64,000 nucleotides of DNA from Acanthococcus lagerstroemiae (GCA_031841125.1 CM063107.1:44405497-44469496); one strand, 5' to 3'; counted from the first letter of the stretch, positions 1 through 12,421 are shown. Notes: generated from the letters alone by a model not told the origin. Numbers and translations are program-made.

Positions 1-247
1 TTAGCATAAATTGCTTTTTCGACAAATAGTATGCATCTTTTGGCACGGCAAAAATGTTAGGACGACGATTACCGCGATCGGCAAACCAGATGTCTGGAAA
101 TGAGTGGGAATACGAAAATCCTGGAACCTTCTCCGACAGAACACATTTTAAATAATTCTTCAATTTAATTTCAGTAGTCTCCGGCTCAGTTACCACCCCT
201 ATTTTTAAACGGCCATTGTTACAGAACTTCTTGGGATTGAATACCAT
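1..247 (-). CDS. Partial open reading frame of unknown function, running off the window edge
   Basis: On the minus strand an ATG at 247-245 opens a frame that stays open for 82 codons to the left edge, so its 3' end is outside the window. The predicted peptide begins MVFNPKKFCNNGRLKIGVV and includes the segment SFPDIWFADRGNRRPNIFAV. It has mixed composition with no simple repeats, unlike most chance frames nearby. An in-frame TGA lies a few codons upstream of the ATG, so the start could be a true initiation codon, or an exon could begin at the AG just before it. I do not recognise the family. It could be a host exon or part of a mobile-element gene. Coding status is an inference from frame length and composition only. 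Confidence 0.35.
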   Translation of the reverse strand, partial: MVFNPKKFCNNGRLKIGVVTEPETTEIKLKNYLKCVLSEKVPGFSYSHSFPDIWFADRGNRRPNIFAVPKDAYYLSKKQFML

Positions 248-1259
248 TCTCGTATAGTTTCACAAATTAGTGTCATTGGGTCTCACATTCAGTTGACAGA
301 CTCAGGGCTCAATGGTAAATATATTTTCACGGAAAGGGGGGGGGTAAGGTGAAAAAGTATGATTCATTGATTTGGAGACTCTTAATTCATCTTCAGGCCG
401 CAAAAAATTCCGGAGTCTTACAATCCTAGAACATTTTCCAGGCGATAACGTTGAAATCTTGCAATCGATACTTGAAATATTTACTCCGCCTCTGGGAAGT
501 TACTTCGGCACATCTCAATCCTTTGCTGACAACGAACAGGCCTGGATTCAGGCCCCCAGGAGTTTGTCACAGCCATGACTTTCTATTTTTAAAATTCTGT
601 TTTTTGTGTTATACGAATAAATGTATTTTGAACATCACTCTTAATGGTGGGGGGAGGGGGTGATTCGAGACAAGGCACTCCGATGCAAAAGAGATAGGCA
701 GACAAAAACAATAGAAATATATACGTGCAGACAGAAAGCCCGTCAGATAGACTGGTATATAAAGAGGAAGAATCATAGAGAAAAAGACGGACCAAAGGCG
801 AAGAGATGTGTGGCCGAGGAGGAAGGTAGTTTTAAATCCATCCGCCCCCACCCCCTGCATTCCTGGTGCAGTTCAACCTTTCTCGTGTAAAATTGCCTTA
901 AGAATAATTTTTGTTTGAAGCTGTTCAATAAAATAAATATTTCTCGACTCATTGCCGAAAGATCAATTCGTGGTACTTCTTACCTTTTGACGGCTTGGAA
1001 ACGCTCAAGTTCCAGAGAACATTCAGTATGTTGATCGGAATTGTCATTCTGACCTTCTTTGCTTACATGCAGTGCTTCTCATCAATTTTTCATCCATTCG
1101 CCTTTTTTCCCCACTAATTTTAGAGGTCTGTTTGCGGCTATTTTATTTATTATTTTCTAACAAAATTGGGAAACCTTAGGGATGTATTTATTGTGACAGC
1201 CGGCGAACATTGGCTGACAACCCCCCCCCCCCCGTGAGAAGGCTCTGCTAAGCCCTAGT
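248..1259. other. No gene seen
   Basis: Stop-rich AT-rich sequence with several G- or C-runs (about 338-347, 650-660 and 1221-1234). Short frames here have low-complexity composition and no recognisable motif. Confidence 0.5.
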
Positions 1260-2150
1260 AGTTGGAAAAACGAAGAGGTTGTCACTAAATCTTTTAACTG
1301 CGCCCTAGACGAAATCAAAAAAAATCTAAGTTGGGACGAATAGGGAATCAAAATTAATGAAGAATTTTTGAATATCTTAGAGTTTGCAGACGACGTGGTG
1401 ATATTGGCGGGGAGTGCGGACGAGTTACAGGTGATGCTGGAGGAACTCAGTTGTGAAAGCAAAAAGGCAGGTATGGATATCAATCTACCCAAAACAAAAA
1501 TTTTGAGCAACTCTGAAAATACAAAACTAATAAAAATGAAGGGGGAAACTGTGGAAATAGTCAACAATATAATTTATCTAGGTCAATAAATTTATAAAAT
1601 TTCAAAATCAAACCGAAAAAGTAGTAAATAGAAGAACTGCGTTACCATGGGGTAAATTTTGGAGCTTAGGATTTATTTTAAAAAACAGTTTTCCGCATCT
1701 TACAAAAGCCAGCTCTTCAACAGCTGTGTTGTCCCGACACTAACCTATGGGTTCGAAACCTGGACAATTTCAAAACGAATTGAGAACAAACTCCAGACTA
1801 CATAAAACTGTATGGCGAGATCCATGCTTGGTCTTAAACTGAAAGACAAGGTAAGGTTAACAAAAATAAAAGACAAATAAAAAAAATGTGGTTACACTTT
1901 ATCAAAAGATTAAAATGGGACTGGGCGGGGCACCTATGCAGACTGAAGGACCAACGTTGGTCACAAAAATTACTTTCTAGCAAATGAGAGGAGGGAGAAA
2001 GCCAAGTAAACAGAGGACCAGGTGGAGAGACGATATCTGTAAGTTTAGGAAAAACAAACTCTTCCACAGAACAGCCACAATCCGGAACGAATGGGCTGGG
2101 TTGAGGGAGGCATTTGGCCAAGATAAGGGCTTCAGAAATTATTAATTTTA
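1260..2150 (+). pseudogene. LINE (RTE-like) reverse transcriptase C-terminal fragment, decayed
   Basis: The frame at 1368-1589 carries the reverse transcriptase catalytic box FADDVVILA, followed by a helix rich in E and L and then an IIYLGQ motif, as in non-LTR retrotransposon polymerases. Conceptual translation after 1589 continues with frame changes through a YG.ETWT-like segment (about 1745-1770) and an R..TRWRDDI segment near 2020. It ends in ATIRNEWAGLREAF just before a stop near 2145. That order matches the RT palm, thumb and C-terminal region of RTE-type LINEs. The fingers domain and the endonuclease are absent, so this is a 5'-truncated copy with stops and frameshifts. It makes no functional product. 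The clade is inferred from the C-terminal motifs only. Confidence 0.85.
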
Positions 2151-4848
2151 ACTACGGAAGTACTACAATTTTCATGCGCAATAAATGCTGTTATACACAA
2201 GGGGGCGAAACTGTTGGAATTACTGGTGCGACATTTTTTTAAATTTTGAAAATAGTGGGTCCTTTAAAATGTTGCCTGGCTGAGCCGTCTCTTCTAAATC
2301 CGCTGCTAAAAATCCAGAACCAACTAAATAGAGGTACTTTGTTTACTGATAGCATTTTTTGAAATAGATAAAACAAAAGGCAAGAAAATGATGTTTGTCA
2401 GTTTTACTCTAGCTTAAGAGCTAGTTGTTTCCCGTACTAAATGTGATTTTGTCTACTTGACGAATTTCTAAATGATTTGATAAAGATGAATTCTAATTGA
2501 GCATTTTTTGAAGTGGAAAAATTGAAATTCAACAATCTTTGAAATACGAAATATCTCTAATTTTCCTCTTCAACATAATTAGCAGGAAACCAGTTTTCTC
2601 AAACAGATGTCTGTTTTAACGCGATAAATTTTTTCTTTCGAAAGGTAGAAGGGGAAGGGGGTAGAAATTGTAATTAGATATATTCATTTCCTCGCAAGAG
2701 ACAGGGGGAAAGGGGCTGGAAATTGTAATTTTTCAGAGGAAAACGTGCTGCACCGCAAAATCGACCAGCCCAAGAAAAAAGGTATTTGCTTTAGTTATTT
2801 ATTTGTCTTACTGAAAACCTTATTTTTCTGACTAAAGACGATTTTGTAAACTTGACTATTTGGTAGAGGTTTGAGTCCAACTTTTTTGTCCGCAAAGTGT
2901 CACTTTGGCCTTGTGAATTTATTTGGGTTGAGAAGCATTCACATTTGCCAACTAATAATCCGATTTTTAGACTTTGGTTGTTTTATCTACGTGAACATTT
3001 TTCAGTGTTTTGTCTACGTGACAGTTTCTCAGTTATCAGAGAGCTCCTCGCCCTGCGTTCACATTAGTTCATACTTTTATCATGATCTTAGGCCTTCATA
3101 TAGCTTCTGGAAAGTCATCAAGGCACCACTGTCTGAGAAACCAGCGTGCGTTGCCGAATAGCAAAACGCTTCGGATGCAGTGGATATAGAAATTGGGAGT
3201 ACGTTTCTCTTGGCCTTTTCACAGAAATAGGATGCAATAATTAAACCAGCACAGAAGAGACGAAATTAGCCTATTTCTTTTCACGTATGTGCATATTATG
3301 GAGATCCACTATTGGTTTCTGACGAACGGTTTTTGTATCCGTGGACCGCGATTAGATTGCTCCCTTTTGAATGAACTGCTAGTAGAGCGGTTGAACAGTA
3401 TTCGCTGTAAATTCGAACCGAACTAGGGTTCGATTAATTTGCGCCAAGGAAATTTAAATTGCGTTCTGTTAAAAAAAAATTGTTTCACGTGTCGGTGATT
3501 TTCCAATTTCTTATGCACACCTAATCGATTACCAATCAATTCGAGCCTCAGTTCAAAGCTAGCTGTTCATCAGCCGCAAATTGCGATACTTCGAATCTGG
3601 GTACTCGAAATATACCTTTCTGACTTTTTCGAAAACTGAAACCGGTGAAATGAACGAACAGCTTCCCTCAGGGCCTTCGAACTCCTGACGCGGGAATATT
3701 TTCGGAAGTATGCCAAGTGCCAACCGCGAGCAAAGTACGTTTAAGAATCACGGCGCAGGGTGTAGTGATGGAGAACGAAGGAAACAATACAATGCAAACT
3801 CGCTGTAAATGGCCACGTCGAAAGTCGTATAGCAATTTTCCCGATAACATTACCATCGAATCCGAAACAATAACACCGGCTTAGAATACTGATAAGCAAG
3901 TGAACAGCTCCCACAGTGACCATAATTTGAATTCGACGTGATTACCAGCACACCGCAGATTACTCGCAAGGCGTAGAGTAGATACCTACGTGCGCTGTCA
4001 AAAGTGTACTCCGATTTGGAGGCTCTAGAAGCCTAAAAACTACACCGTTCTTCCGTACTTCGGATTTTCCTAATACCGCGAGTTTGCAGGCGAATATATT
4101 TACTAATAATTAGTATTTGTCAGAGGTTAGTTTTTCAGTGAAATTTTGTGATTCGACTTTTGTGTCGAATTTGAACAGAACACAGCTTCATCCAGCTTTT
4201 CTTAAATCTACGGCTAGTCCTGATTTTCTTTCCATTTATCGCCCCTCTATGTATATCTGTTGGAAAGGTGTAGTGGAAGAACATGCAAATCGATTTTAAA
4301 CTTTGGGCCCAATTTGATTTCAACTTTGTTGTACTTGTAATCAATTAATTCGTAACCAAATGCATTAAATTCTGTTGTCTTAATGTGAACCATACAATTA
4401 TTCGAAGAAATCATTAAATGTGACCCGGGGTCATGAAATGTGCCTCTGGTGTCAAAAAATGTTTTTTGACGTCTTCACAATTCTTATAGAAAAAATCACG
4501 CTCTTTTGAATGAAACAAATCGCAGCTTCTTATCTTCATTAGTTTTTCCACAAATTGCATTTAGAAATTACGTCAAAAGTTGAAAATCATCCGTTTACAT
4601 GGCGTCGTGTGAAACTGGCTTACAAGAATGACAGAGAACAAGAGTTCGACACGCGATTGTCATAGCAACGCGTGAACGCACCACCGCAGATGTACACGCT
4701 GCGTACATCTAGGCGCACCACTACCACCATCCCACCTTTACCACTCGTGTATCTCGAAAACCTGTTTTCGCACAAGAGGTACATTTCATGATTCCAGGTC
4801 ACAAAAGCCATATTACACGCCTCAGCTTGAATGCTAGTATAACTCCTT
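2151..4848. other. No gene seen
   Basis: AT-rich sequence with no recognisable coding region. The frame at 2871-3161 (96 codons) has no known motif and is probably chance. No inverted-repeat element with clear ends was found here. Confidence 0.5.
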
Positions 4849-5130
4849 AAAATACAGGGCGTCCCAAGCTCGACGGGAGATATTTTATTAGGAGACAGGG
4901 GACATCATGTGCATAGAAAAATATTATGTGACTATATGTTTGATTATAATTCAGGATTGAGCTGGAGTTTGTCAAAGTGAAGATGTTGAAATTTTGTAGA
5001 GAAGTTCGGGTTTCAGATATTTGTGCGATAGTACTTATGAATGACAACAAATCTCTTCATGTTAAGGTTTGGCATAATGTGCTCAGTGACCGAGCTTTAG
5101 ATTTTGCAACGGAGGATGATTTCTTTTTTC
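4849..5130 (+). repeat. Dispersed repeat, copy 1 (second copy at 10492)
   Basis: The segment starts near CAGGGCGTCCCAAG and shares a co-linear pattern with 10492-10770. Shared blocks include GGAGAYAG, ATGTGACYATATG, GATTATAAT, a TTTGTCAAA-like block, GCGATAG, CATGTTAAGG and GAYAAAGCYTTAGATT-like words. The outer motif resembles the termini of many arthropod DNA transposons that begin CAGGGTGTCYCA. Copy 1 lies next to mariner transposase remains (5160-5545) and could be that element's end, but copy 2 has no transposase beside it. It could therefore be an independent non-autonomous element. Confidence 0.6.
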
Positions 5131-5159
5131 ATGTACAAGAGCTGTGCAAGAAATACTGA

Positions 5160-5545
5160 TAAAGGTGATCTACGGGAAAAATATTTATTCAGTCCTCCGA
5201 ATCTACATGCTCTTTTTCAGAGTAACTCCTCTCGGGTCTTAATACACTTTCTCCACCATTTTTGCCACTTTTCAAACCCAAACACCAGACCATCTATTTG
5301 GAGCTCCTGGTAGTGCCCCTCTATAGCTCTGACGACCTCGTCATTGGTCTTGAATTTCCGTCCCCTAAATACAAACTTGACTTGAGGGAATAGCTAGAAA
5401 TCGCAAGGGGCCAAAACTGGACTGTATGGTGGGTAGGGTACAGTTTCGATGCCGCGAGCTTTTAAGAAAACCTTACAGTGTGGACGATGTGGGGTCGCGG
5501 ATTATGGTGCTGTAGGTGAAATTTTTTTGGGCGGGATAGCCGAAT
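5160..5545 (-). pseudogene. Mariner-type transposase C-terminal fragment
   Basis: On the minus strand, translation from about 5540 gives HHNPRPHIVHTV, then after a one-base frame change GIETVPYPPYSPVLAPCDF. This corresponds to the HDNARPH and HPPYSPDLAPxD motifs of the Tc1/mariner DDE/D domain, with the third catalytic aspartate in CDF. It continues as LFPQVKFVFRGRKF, KTNDEVVRAIEGHYQEL and FEKWQKWWRKCIKTREELL, the usual C-terminal tail of mariner transposases. A TAG interrupts after CDF and a TGA ends the frame at 5217. The N-terminal helix-turn-helix domains and the first aspartates are not recognisable upstream. The copy is dead. Family assignment is strong because several motifs occur in order. 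Confidence 0.85.
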
Positions 5546-5810
5546 ATTGAATCCACCTACGTCCTGCTCATTAGGGATCCATTCGAACATGCGTCATTAT
5601 GAATGATTATAAACGTGGGCTACACAATGGTATGCAGTATTACAAACTATCACATTCGATATTCCTGTGGGGTCAGTATTATCATTTCCTTTTGACGAGC
5701 CTCTGTAATTGACCAAACTGATTTTAAGAACATGATTAACAAAGAAAGTAGCCAGGGGAAGTGGGTAGAGGGGGTCTGGACCACTTTTACAACTTCTTCA
5801 AAGAGTGCAA

Positions 5811-7365
5811 AGGGTGCTCCAAAAGTCATTGCGCGAGGCTCCATGTGGACTACTTGCGCGATCTAGCGGAACGTGACCAAACTAAGAGTGAAGTCTATTC
5901 AATTTCCAGTTAAAAGAGACCAAAACGAGCGCGCTTGCGCACATAGTCGCCGAGCTACAGCGGTTTGAAGTTAATGTGTTCGGATGTCGTCTACAAGCTG
6001 AACGCGTGTTGTACAAACTGCAATTTTAAGAACGGAACAATGGCGGGTGATCCGGTATTGTGTTCGTTGTGGTCTGACATCCGCTACGAGATGTGCGGGT
6101 CCTCGGCAGTCAAAGCTGCCCTTGTGTTTTCCGGTTTACTTCCGTTACACTTGTTCGCGGTTGCCCAGTTTGCGGAATCGACATTTCTTATGGCACCGCT
6201 GAATTGTTCTCTTCGGCATCAAACTCGTACCATACACGCCTTCCATTTCATCACACGTCTGCTTTGATGTCAGACCAGGACGAACACAATACCGGATCAC
6301 CCTCCGTTGTTCCGTTCTTTAATTCGCGCTTTCCAAACTCATTTTGTACAACATGCGTTCAGTTTGCAGGCGACATCCAAACACATTAACCTTCAAACCG
6401 CTGTAGCTCGGCGACTAAGTGCGCAAGCGCGCTCGTTTTTGGTCCTTTCAACTGGAAATTGAATAGACTTCATTTTTAGTTCGGTCGCGCTGCGCTAGAT
6501 TGCGCATGTGTGACCGGCCCAGAAGAAAGGAGGCTTACGTCTAAAAAATTGATGTTACGGTTTTTGCAGATTCATATTCTCTATCCTAAGGACCATCCAC
6601 TCCCATTTTCCCAACCTCAAAAAACCTATTTTTCACGATTGTACGGGCGTTTGAAAATTGATAGTTGTAGAAAAATAAAATATTAAAAAAATAGGTAATT
6701 TATAAGAAATAAGGTTAACGACTATCTGAAAAAAGACAATCTTCAATCTACGCTACAGAATTGGTTGCATACTTTCTATTTTGAAGGGCCAATTCAATAT
6801 TATTGTTTTTTTGAAAATGCTGATAATAATTTCAAAAACATTTTAATAAAAAATTTAAACATGACATTTCATTATTCATACTATTTGTAACAAAATACTT
6901 TGTAGACATAACTGTCTATCTTCAATATTGAAGGTGCAAAAATTCGTTAAAAATATCAACATGGCCCCTTCAATTTTGAGAATAGCTATTCTTTTTATGG
7001 AGATTTTTTATATTTCTGTAAAATGAAATAACGTCTAAGGTGAGTTTCTCCATTTAAAAATATTACAGAATTTTTAAATAAGAAACTATAATTGACTATC
7101 ACTTTTTCTGCGCTTCCTCCCACTCCATACCGCTGAACGTGCACCAGGCTGGCCACTCCGACATGTTCCACGCACTCACAGATGTCACACAACACGATTT
7201 AGAAGGCATAACCTGCAGTACAAACCACATGCTTAACGATACTTCGTTACCAAACTTCAAACGCGTTTTTCTCAAAAACTTGATTTTAGATGTAAACCTC
7301 CTTTCTTCCCAGCCGGTTATATGTAGTCCGTACGGAGCGTCGCGCAATGATTTTTGGACCACCCT
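5811..7365. mobile_element. Terminal-inverted-repeat DNA element carrying a nested foldback element
   Basis: The left end reads AGGGTGCTCCAAAAGTCATT and the reverse complement of 7345-7365 reads AGGGTGGTCCAAAAATCATT. Both continue into GCGCGA.GCTCC.T..GGACTAC. The left arm is interrupted after GGACTAC by the foldback element at 5855-6506, then resumes at about 6511 with ACCGGC and AGAAAGGAGG.TTAC.TCTAAA. The right arm has the same words without interruption (about 7287-7335). Without the insert the element would be about 0.9 kb with ~90-bp arms. No transposase is recognisable; the frame at 7099-7362 (-) lies largely within the right arm. This is a non-autonomous element of unassigned superfamily. 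Confidence 0.7.
5855..6506. mobile_element. 652-bp foldback element
   Basis: The left arm (about 5855-6083) and right arm (about 6265-6506) are inverted copies of each other. The ends are TGCGCGATCTAGCG on the left and, reading inward, TGCGCAATCTAGCG on the right. Long shared words include GAAGTCTATTCAATTTCCAG, GCGCTTGCGCAC, GAGCTACAGCGGTTTGAAG and GGGTGATCCGGTATTGTGTT. The ~180-bp centre is unpaired. The frames at 5965-6267 and 6093-6389 fall on the arms and loop and show no known domain. It is inserted in the left arm of the surrounding element, where the uninterrupted right arm shows the empty site. I could not settle a target-site duplication. Confidence 0.85.
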
Positions 7366-10099
7366 TTGTAGTTTTTTCTAATTTTAGCACCTTCTCTAAC
7401 ACCCTTTCTCCATTTGGTCAAGAACAGACTGTTTCTCGAACACTAGGCTGGCTACAATACCATGCTGGCAGCTAAGCGCTTTGTGTTTGAACAAGTACGA
7501 ACACATGATTTCACAACTTTAAACTCACGCCGGCACGGGTAAATATTATTGGATTTGGCTAAACTTTAAAAAAATTTGTTACTGCACTCAAAGGAAAACA
7601 AGGGGAATCTGAGAAAAAGAAACAATTTTATAGAATAAGTGGCTGTTTAACTAGATCCCCTACTTTGATATAATATTTACAAAAAAGTTACGTGTTTTGT
7701 AAACATTATCCCCCTCCCCCTCCGTTTCGAAATCAGGGAATGTTATGTTTCACAATATAAAATCCACGAAAAGTGAAAGTTTTGAACGAGAAAGAAAGTC
7801 TTTGAAATTCGTGAAAGAAACTTCCGCATATTTCCTTCTGACGAAGTCAGATTGAGGAACGAATGACTATCTTGAACAAAGATACATCCGGTCTCTTGCG
7901 GTAAAAATCTCCACTGAAAAGAGAGGCTAAGACGTACAACCCACTTTTAAATTTTGAATGCGACGTTCCACCCACCTGAATTTCAATTGAGTGGAGCCCT
8001 GTTAGCTCGTTTATTTTCGTTTTCTAAGCGGAACTGAGGCGCGAGTAGACGAAGCTCGGCAGTGCCGCAAAAGTTGTTTCGGTTTTGCGGTTGAGGGAGT
8101 TATTGAAAATGAATCTGTGCGGTTAACCAGAGCCTGCCAAACGGAAGGAGCTGAACGTCGAAAAATCCGACTTTTACCGAGCGAAATACACCAATGCTGG
8201 CGATACGATCTTCAAAAACAGCCTGCGTTGGTATCTGAATGCACACAAATCGTTACAATATTAATATCGCGGTTTGTTCGCGATCCTTCACTGATAGAAT
8301 AATTACTGATCCGTTTTGCGGGATAATTCGTTGATTTACCGAGAACTGACGTTAATACTCGCAAAATTTCAAGTCTTGTAATAGTTCTTGCGGCGGAGTA
8401 ACTTGAGCCGGGATTCGATTGAACGCGTAATATTTTACACTCTGTAGGCCGAATATTTTCAACCGAAAAAAAAAGAGGAACAGTTTCCCAGTATTAAATT
8501 ACCAAGTTATATACTCTTTTCTTTTTTTGTTCGAATCAGCGAGGGAATGGAAAGAAGATTTAGTCGCATCTGCGAGATTGAATCCTTCTGGCTTATAAAG
8601 ATCCTATGAATGTTAGAACAATCATTTCACGTCTACAGTAGTATTGACAGCGTTGCGAGATTTTCTATCCGAGAAGTGTCGAAAGAGATTCGATGAAAGT
8701 TCTCGGCATATGTAAAGCGAAAGCCGCCGCGTGAAGCGATGGCGGTGTAAAATTTGATTCAAAAAGAAGCAGAAGAAAAAAGCAAAACCTTTACACCCGT
8801 TTAAGATAAACGAAGTTCACTATCCGGAAGAGCCGCGGAAAATCCGGACGTAACGCGGCGTTACGTTTTCATTGCTTATATTAGCCTATCATTATTTGTG
8901 CGTCGCTTCTCCATCTATTACCGAAAGTTTTAATTAAACGATTAAACTTTATCGTATACCTGTATATATCAGCTTAAAGGCCTTTTGTTTTTAGTCTATA
9001 AACTTTATTGTTATTACGGTGGTTGTTGTTGTTTTTACTGTTGTTATTTACGTCGTCAGCTCTGTACCCGTTTGAAGGCAATATTTCATCCAGCAGGTTT
9101 CTACACACTCTTCGTGGCCTACACACCACTGTCACAGTGTTTTCGTTTTCCATTAAAATTACTACTAACTACGGTATAAGATTATAGTCAAACATTTATC
9201 TAACACCGATAGACATTGGCTGCGTTTCAGCAGTCTCGACAACACTCCTCGAAAGGAAAATACACTTTTTGCCTGCGCCAGGTCGAGGCGAGGGCAACCA
9301 AATGTGACGAGGGTAGACTGCATTAGTAGTTGCTTAATTAAATCCGATATGCTAATACGTATCTGCTGGGATACACCGAGGCTACCTTTCTTCGCTTGTC
9401 AGAACTAGTAATTTTGATCACATTTGTTGATCAAAGCTCGGTAGTTTTTGGGCCGCGTAGAAGTTACATCTTACATATTCAAACTAGACATAGCTCATAC
9501 GCTGCTCGAGGTTGAGCAAGTGGGGGGAAACCAGCATCTGAAAAGCGCTGACCTCGCAAAAGTTGTATATTGAGACTTACAGGAACTACGCAAGGCATTA
9601 GTGAAATAGTATCTATGGATCATGCATGAACGCTTCATATGTAGCCTGTTGCCCTCAATTTGAGTTTTGAATTAATTTCAGTTTAAACCTGAAATCTGAA
9701 CTCGATGTATGAAATCTGGATTCTAACTCTTCGGCACTCCCAGGATTCGGATCTAAAACTGATTCCAAGAATCAAACTCAGCAAACTTGAAAATACTCAA
9801 GTTTATTACTATATTGAAATAACAACGGTTACTAGAATAAATCCCTTTGCGGTAGCTCTGCAAGGAGTCTGGTCCAGAAATTAATGTTACAATCTGATTT
9901 GACAATTTTGAATACTTATTCTTCTCTAGCCAAACAATTTCAACTATAGCTAGTCTGACTTCTCAAGTAAGATTAGTCCAATCTTGGATGCAATCTTCTA
10001 CACATAGCTCATTCGTGTTCGGTTCAGTCTTTGATTGATGTCGAGCAATGTATTCATTTCATTTGTTAATCCTTTTTTTCCAGGCTGTCCAATCCCTGA
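7366..10099. other. No gene seen; degenerate repeats near 9650-9790
   Basis: No coding region is recognisable. Between about 9650 and 9790 there are several degenerate copies of GAAATCTGAACTCG-like words, similar in style to the interior of the hAT-like element at 13217-13773, but no element ends were found. The remainder is AT-rich unique-looking sequence, with a modest rise in CpG around 8030-8430 and 8690-8870. Confidence 0.45.
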
Positions 10100-10475
10100 C
10101 TATGACTTACCAGCTAGATGTTAAGATTTGCTTTCTTGAGCAGCGCCTTAATTTGTACCTTTTCTTTTGTCCACTTGGGCTCCTTTTTCCGCGAGCTAGT
10201 TCTCCAAAGAGAGCAACGTGAGGGAGCTCAGTATTATCCATACAGAAGACATGTCCTAACCATCTGAGCTGATTTATTTCAATGATAGCTTCCTCTGACT
10301 GAAGTTTGGCACGTCTCAGAACGTCTTTATTCGAAATAAAATCGTCCATCTTATTTTCAACATCCTTTTAAGTTGCCACTGGTGGGTTCTCTAGCTGCTG
10401 AATTTGTTTTCGCAATAGAGAGTCCAGGTTTCACTGCTGTAGAGGCAAGTTGGAATAGCAACAGCTCTCTATACA
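10100..10475 (-). pseudogene. LINE reverse transcriptase C-terminal fragment
   Basis: The minus-strand frame at 10349-10107 encodes LRRAKLQSEEAIIEINQLRW followed by LGHVFCMDNTELPHVALFGE and a GKR..SGQKKRYK segment. That is the LRWLGHVxRM...P...L.GEL..GKR..G..K.RYKD order typical of the C-terminus of one insect LINE group. Upstream in the other frames (10349-10470) are AVAIPTCLYSSETWTLYCEN and LKRMLKIRW, which match the preceding YGSETWT and LR.IL.IRW motifs. At least two frameshifts and several stops separate these blocks. The catalytic FADD box is absent. The fragment abuts the dispersed repeat beginning near 10492. Confidence 0.85.
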
Positions 10476-10491
10476 GCAGTAGAGTGTAACA

Positions 10492-10770
10492 AGTTATATA
10501 CTGAGTGTCTCACCCTTGACTGGTGATATTTTGCCAGGAGATAGAGGACCGTGCATCTTATGTGACCATATGACTGATTATAATGAGGGACTGACCTAGA
10601 AGTTGTCAAAAGTACAAATGTTGCAAATGTTGATATCTCCAAAAGACGTTCAGGTTTTCGAGTTCCATGCGATAGCATTCATCAATTACAACAGTTTTCT
10701 CTATGTTAAGGCTTGGCCTAATACGTACAATGACAAAGCCTTAGATTCTCAAAAGTTGGATGAAAAAATG
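10492..10770 (+). repeat. Dispersed repeat, copy 2 (first copy at 4849)
   Basis: This is co-linear with 4849-5130 through shared words including ATATTTT, AGGAGA, TTATGTGACCATATG, TTATAAT, ATGCGATAG and ATGTTAAGGCTTGG. It begins CTGAGTGTCTCACCC, a degenerate form of the CAGGGYGTCYCA end. No open transposase frame lies beside it. The divergence between the two copies suggests an old family. Confidence 0.6.
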
Positions 10771-12421
10771 TCTTCATAATGGATGGAACTGAGGTCATCA
10801 CTCCCTTCCCCAAAGTGTCTGCTAGAATTGATAAGTAACAAAGAATTACTTTAGATACTCTTTATCCAATTTTCTAGCAGCCTCAAAAAAATGTTTGCTT
10901 TCTTTGATTGCTTACTTTTCTGTTGCTTTCCTACTTTATGTTGCATTCAAAAGGTCAGTCCAATTCTGTCTTTCTATTGCATTCATATTTGCTGACCATT
11001 TACTCATTAGTTGATATCTGTACAATAAACTAATGTTATTTTGGCAATTTCCTCTGTCCTGATAAACACCCTGTTTTCCCAACTGACACACAATTTTTTC
11101 TACAAAGATTCTATGCCGTATGCCGTGTACTGGAATGTGAGTGTACCGATTTGATGTTGTACTGAAATACGCCTATGCTTTGTACCCATTAAACATTGTA
11201 CAGACTTAGGCCTATACCGATTTACTGGTGTACCAGAATACGCTTGTACCAAAGTGATGCGTGTGAAGTATACCTGTGGAATAATTATTACGAGCAGAGT
11301 AAATTATTGGTTATTAATATTAATTAAAATATCAATATTTTAATAATCGCCCATTAAGGGAAAAATTATTCCAACCAATTTAAGGATTATTGCGCTGTGG
11401 AAAATTCAATAAGTTACCCTCATCATTACCCACAATGAAGGACAAGAAAATTCATTTACAGAATTTATTAGTGCAAAGTATAACAATTGAATAAACCAAT
11501 CTTCTGGATAACATAATTCTTCTAGCAGAAAACTTCTCCATTGCGGCGACGGGATTCTTCACTTTCCTAATGGCAAAATAAAAATTGCCATCAGTTATAG
11601 ATATCAGATAATTACATGTAAAATAAAGTGACTCGACTATGAGCAGTTAGTAAGTCCATCGCGGACAGTGGACCACTAAGGTCAAACGAACGATCAGAGA
11701 AGCTATGAGCCTTGAGCATTGATTCTCCTGTGAGAAGTCAATTATGTCCATTGGGGACAAGGTACCACTATGGGTAAAGCAGCCAGTTGAAGAATTATCG
11801 AAATTCTCTTACAAGCGGCTCACGAAAAGGGCAAAATTATTCTTTCTCAAATTTGGAGGATCGTTTTCCTCAATAACATAACCAAGAAGGGCAGAAGACT
11901 CATGTATCGCAATTGTAACATAAAGACGCCAGTTACTAAATGGATAAATAAATAACTATCTGACCTGAGAAGTGGTTCTTCTGTTCTTAGAGTTGTTACC
12001 ATGCCGAAAACAATGTTGTTTATAAAATCACCTTTATGTGAGAAACGCGCAAAACTATCTGTCGTTTACAAATCAACGTAACATAAGAAACGCAAAAAAA
12101 CTAACTGTCGGGCAAATTTACCTCTCCCGAGTACTTCAGATCTTGGACCTTTGAAAAAGGGGAGGGGGCCACTGTAAACATGAAACATGACGTGGTCCAA
12201 TGGGGGATGCTGTAAACATGACATGGCCCAAATGATTGGACCACAGCTTCACGCATTGCCTCAGCGGGATTAAACTGGTTCTTGCTAGCGGAGATAACGT
12301 GGCCTCATCCGAGATGAGGAAATTAATTATGGATTAATTACCGTCAAATATTTTATAATAATTATTACCTGATTTTCGATTAATCACCGTCAAATTAGTA
12401 CACACACATTTCAGTACACGA
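10771..12421. other. No gene seen; small degenerate internal duplications
   Basis: Three short degenerate duplications are visible. At about 11139-11260 there are repeated TACCGATTT and GTACYRGAATACGC words. At about 11655-11790 there is a repeated GTCCATYGSGGACA and TRCCACTA pattern. At about 12040-12110 there is a repeated AGAAACGC and AACTRWCTGTCG pattern. None has clear transposon ends. No coding region is recognised. Confidence 0.4.

Noticed and set aside
5965..6389. Two overlapping ~100-codon plus-strand frames
   Set aside because: They fall on the arms and loop of the foldback element; no motif is recognised and the inverted arms explain the sequence.
11667..12166. CAGTGGACC and GGGCCACTG as a possible element
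   Set aside because: Only eight or nine end bases agree and the flanking octamers (ATCGCGGA and TAAACATG) differ.
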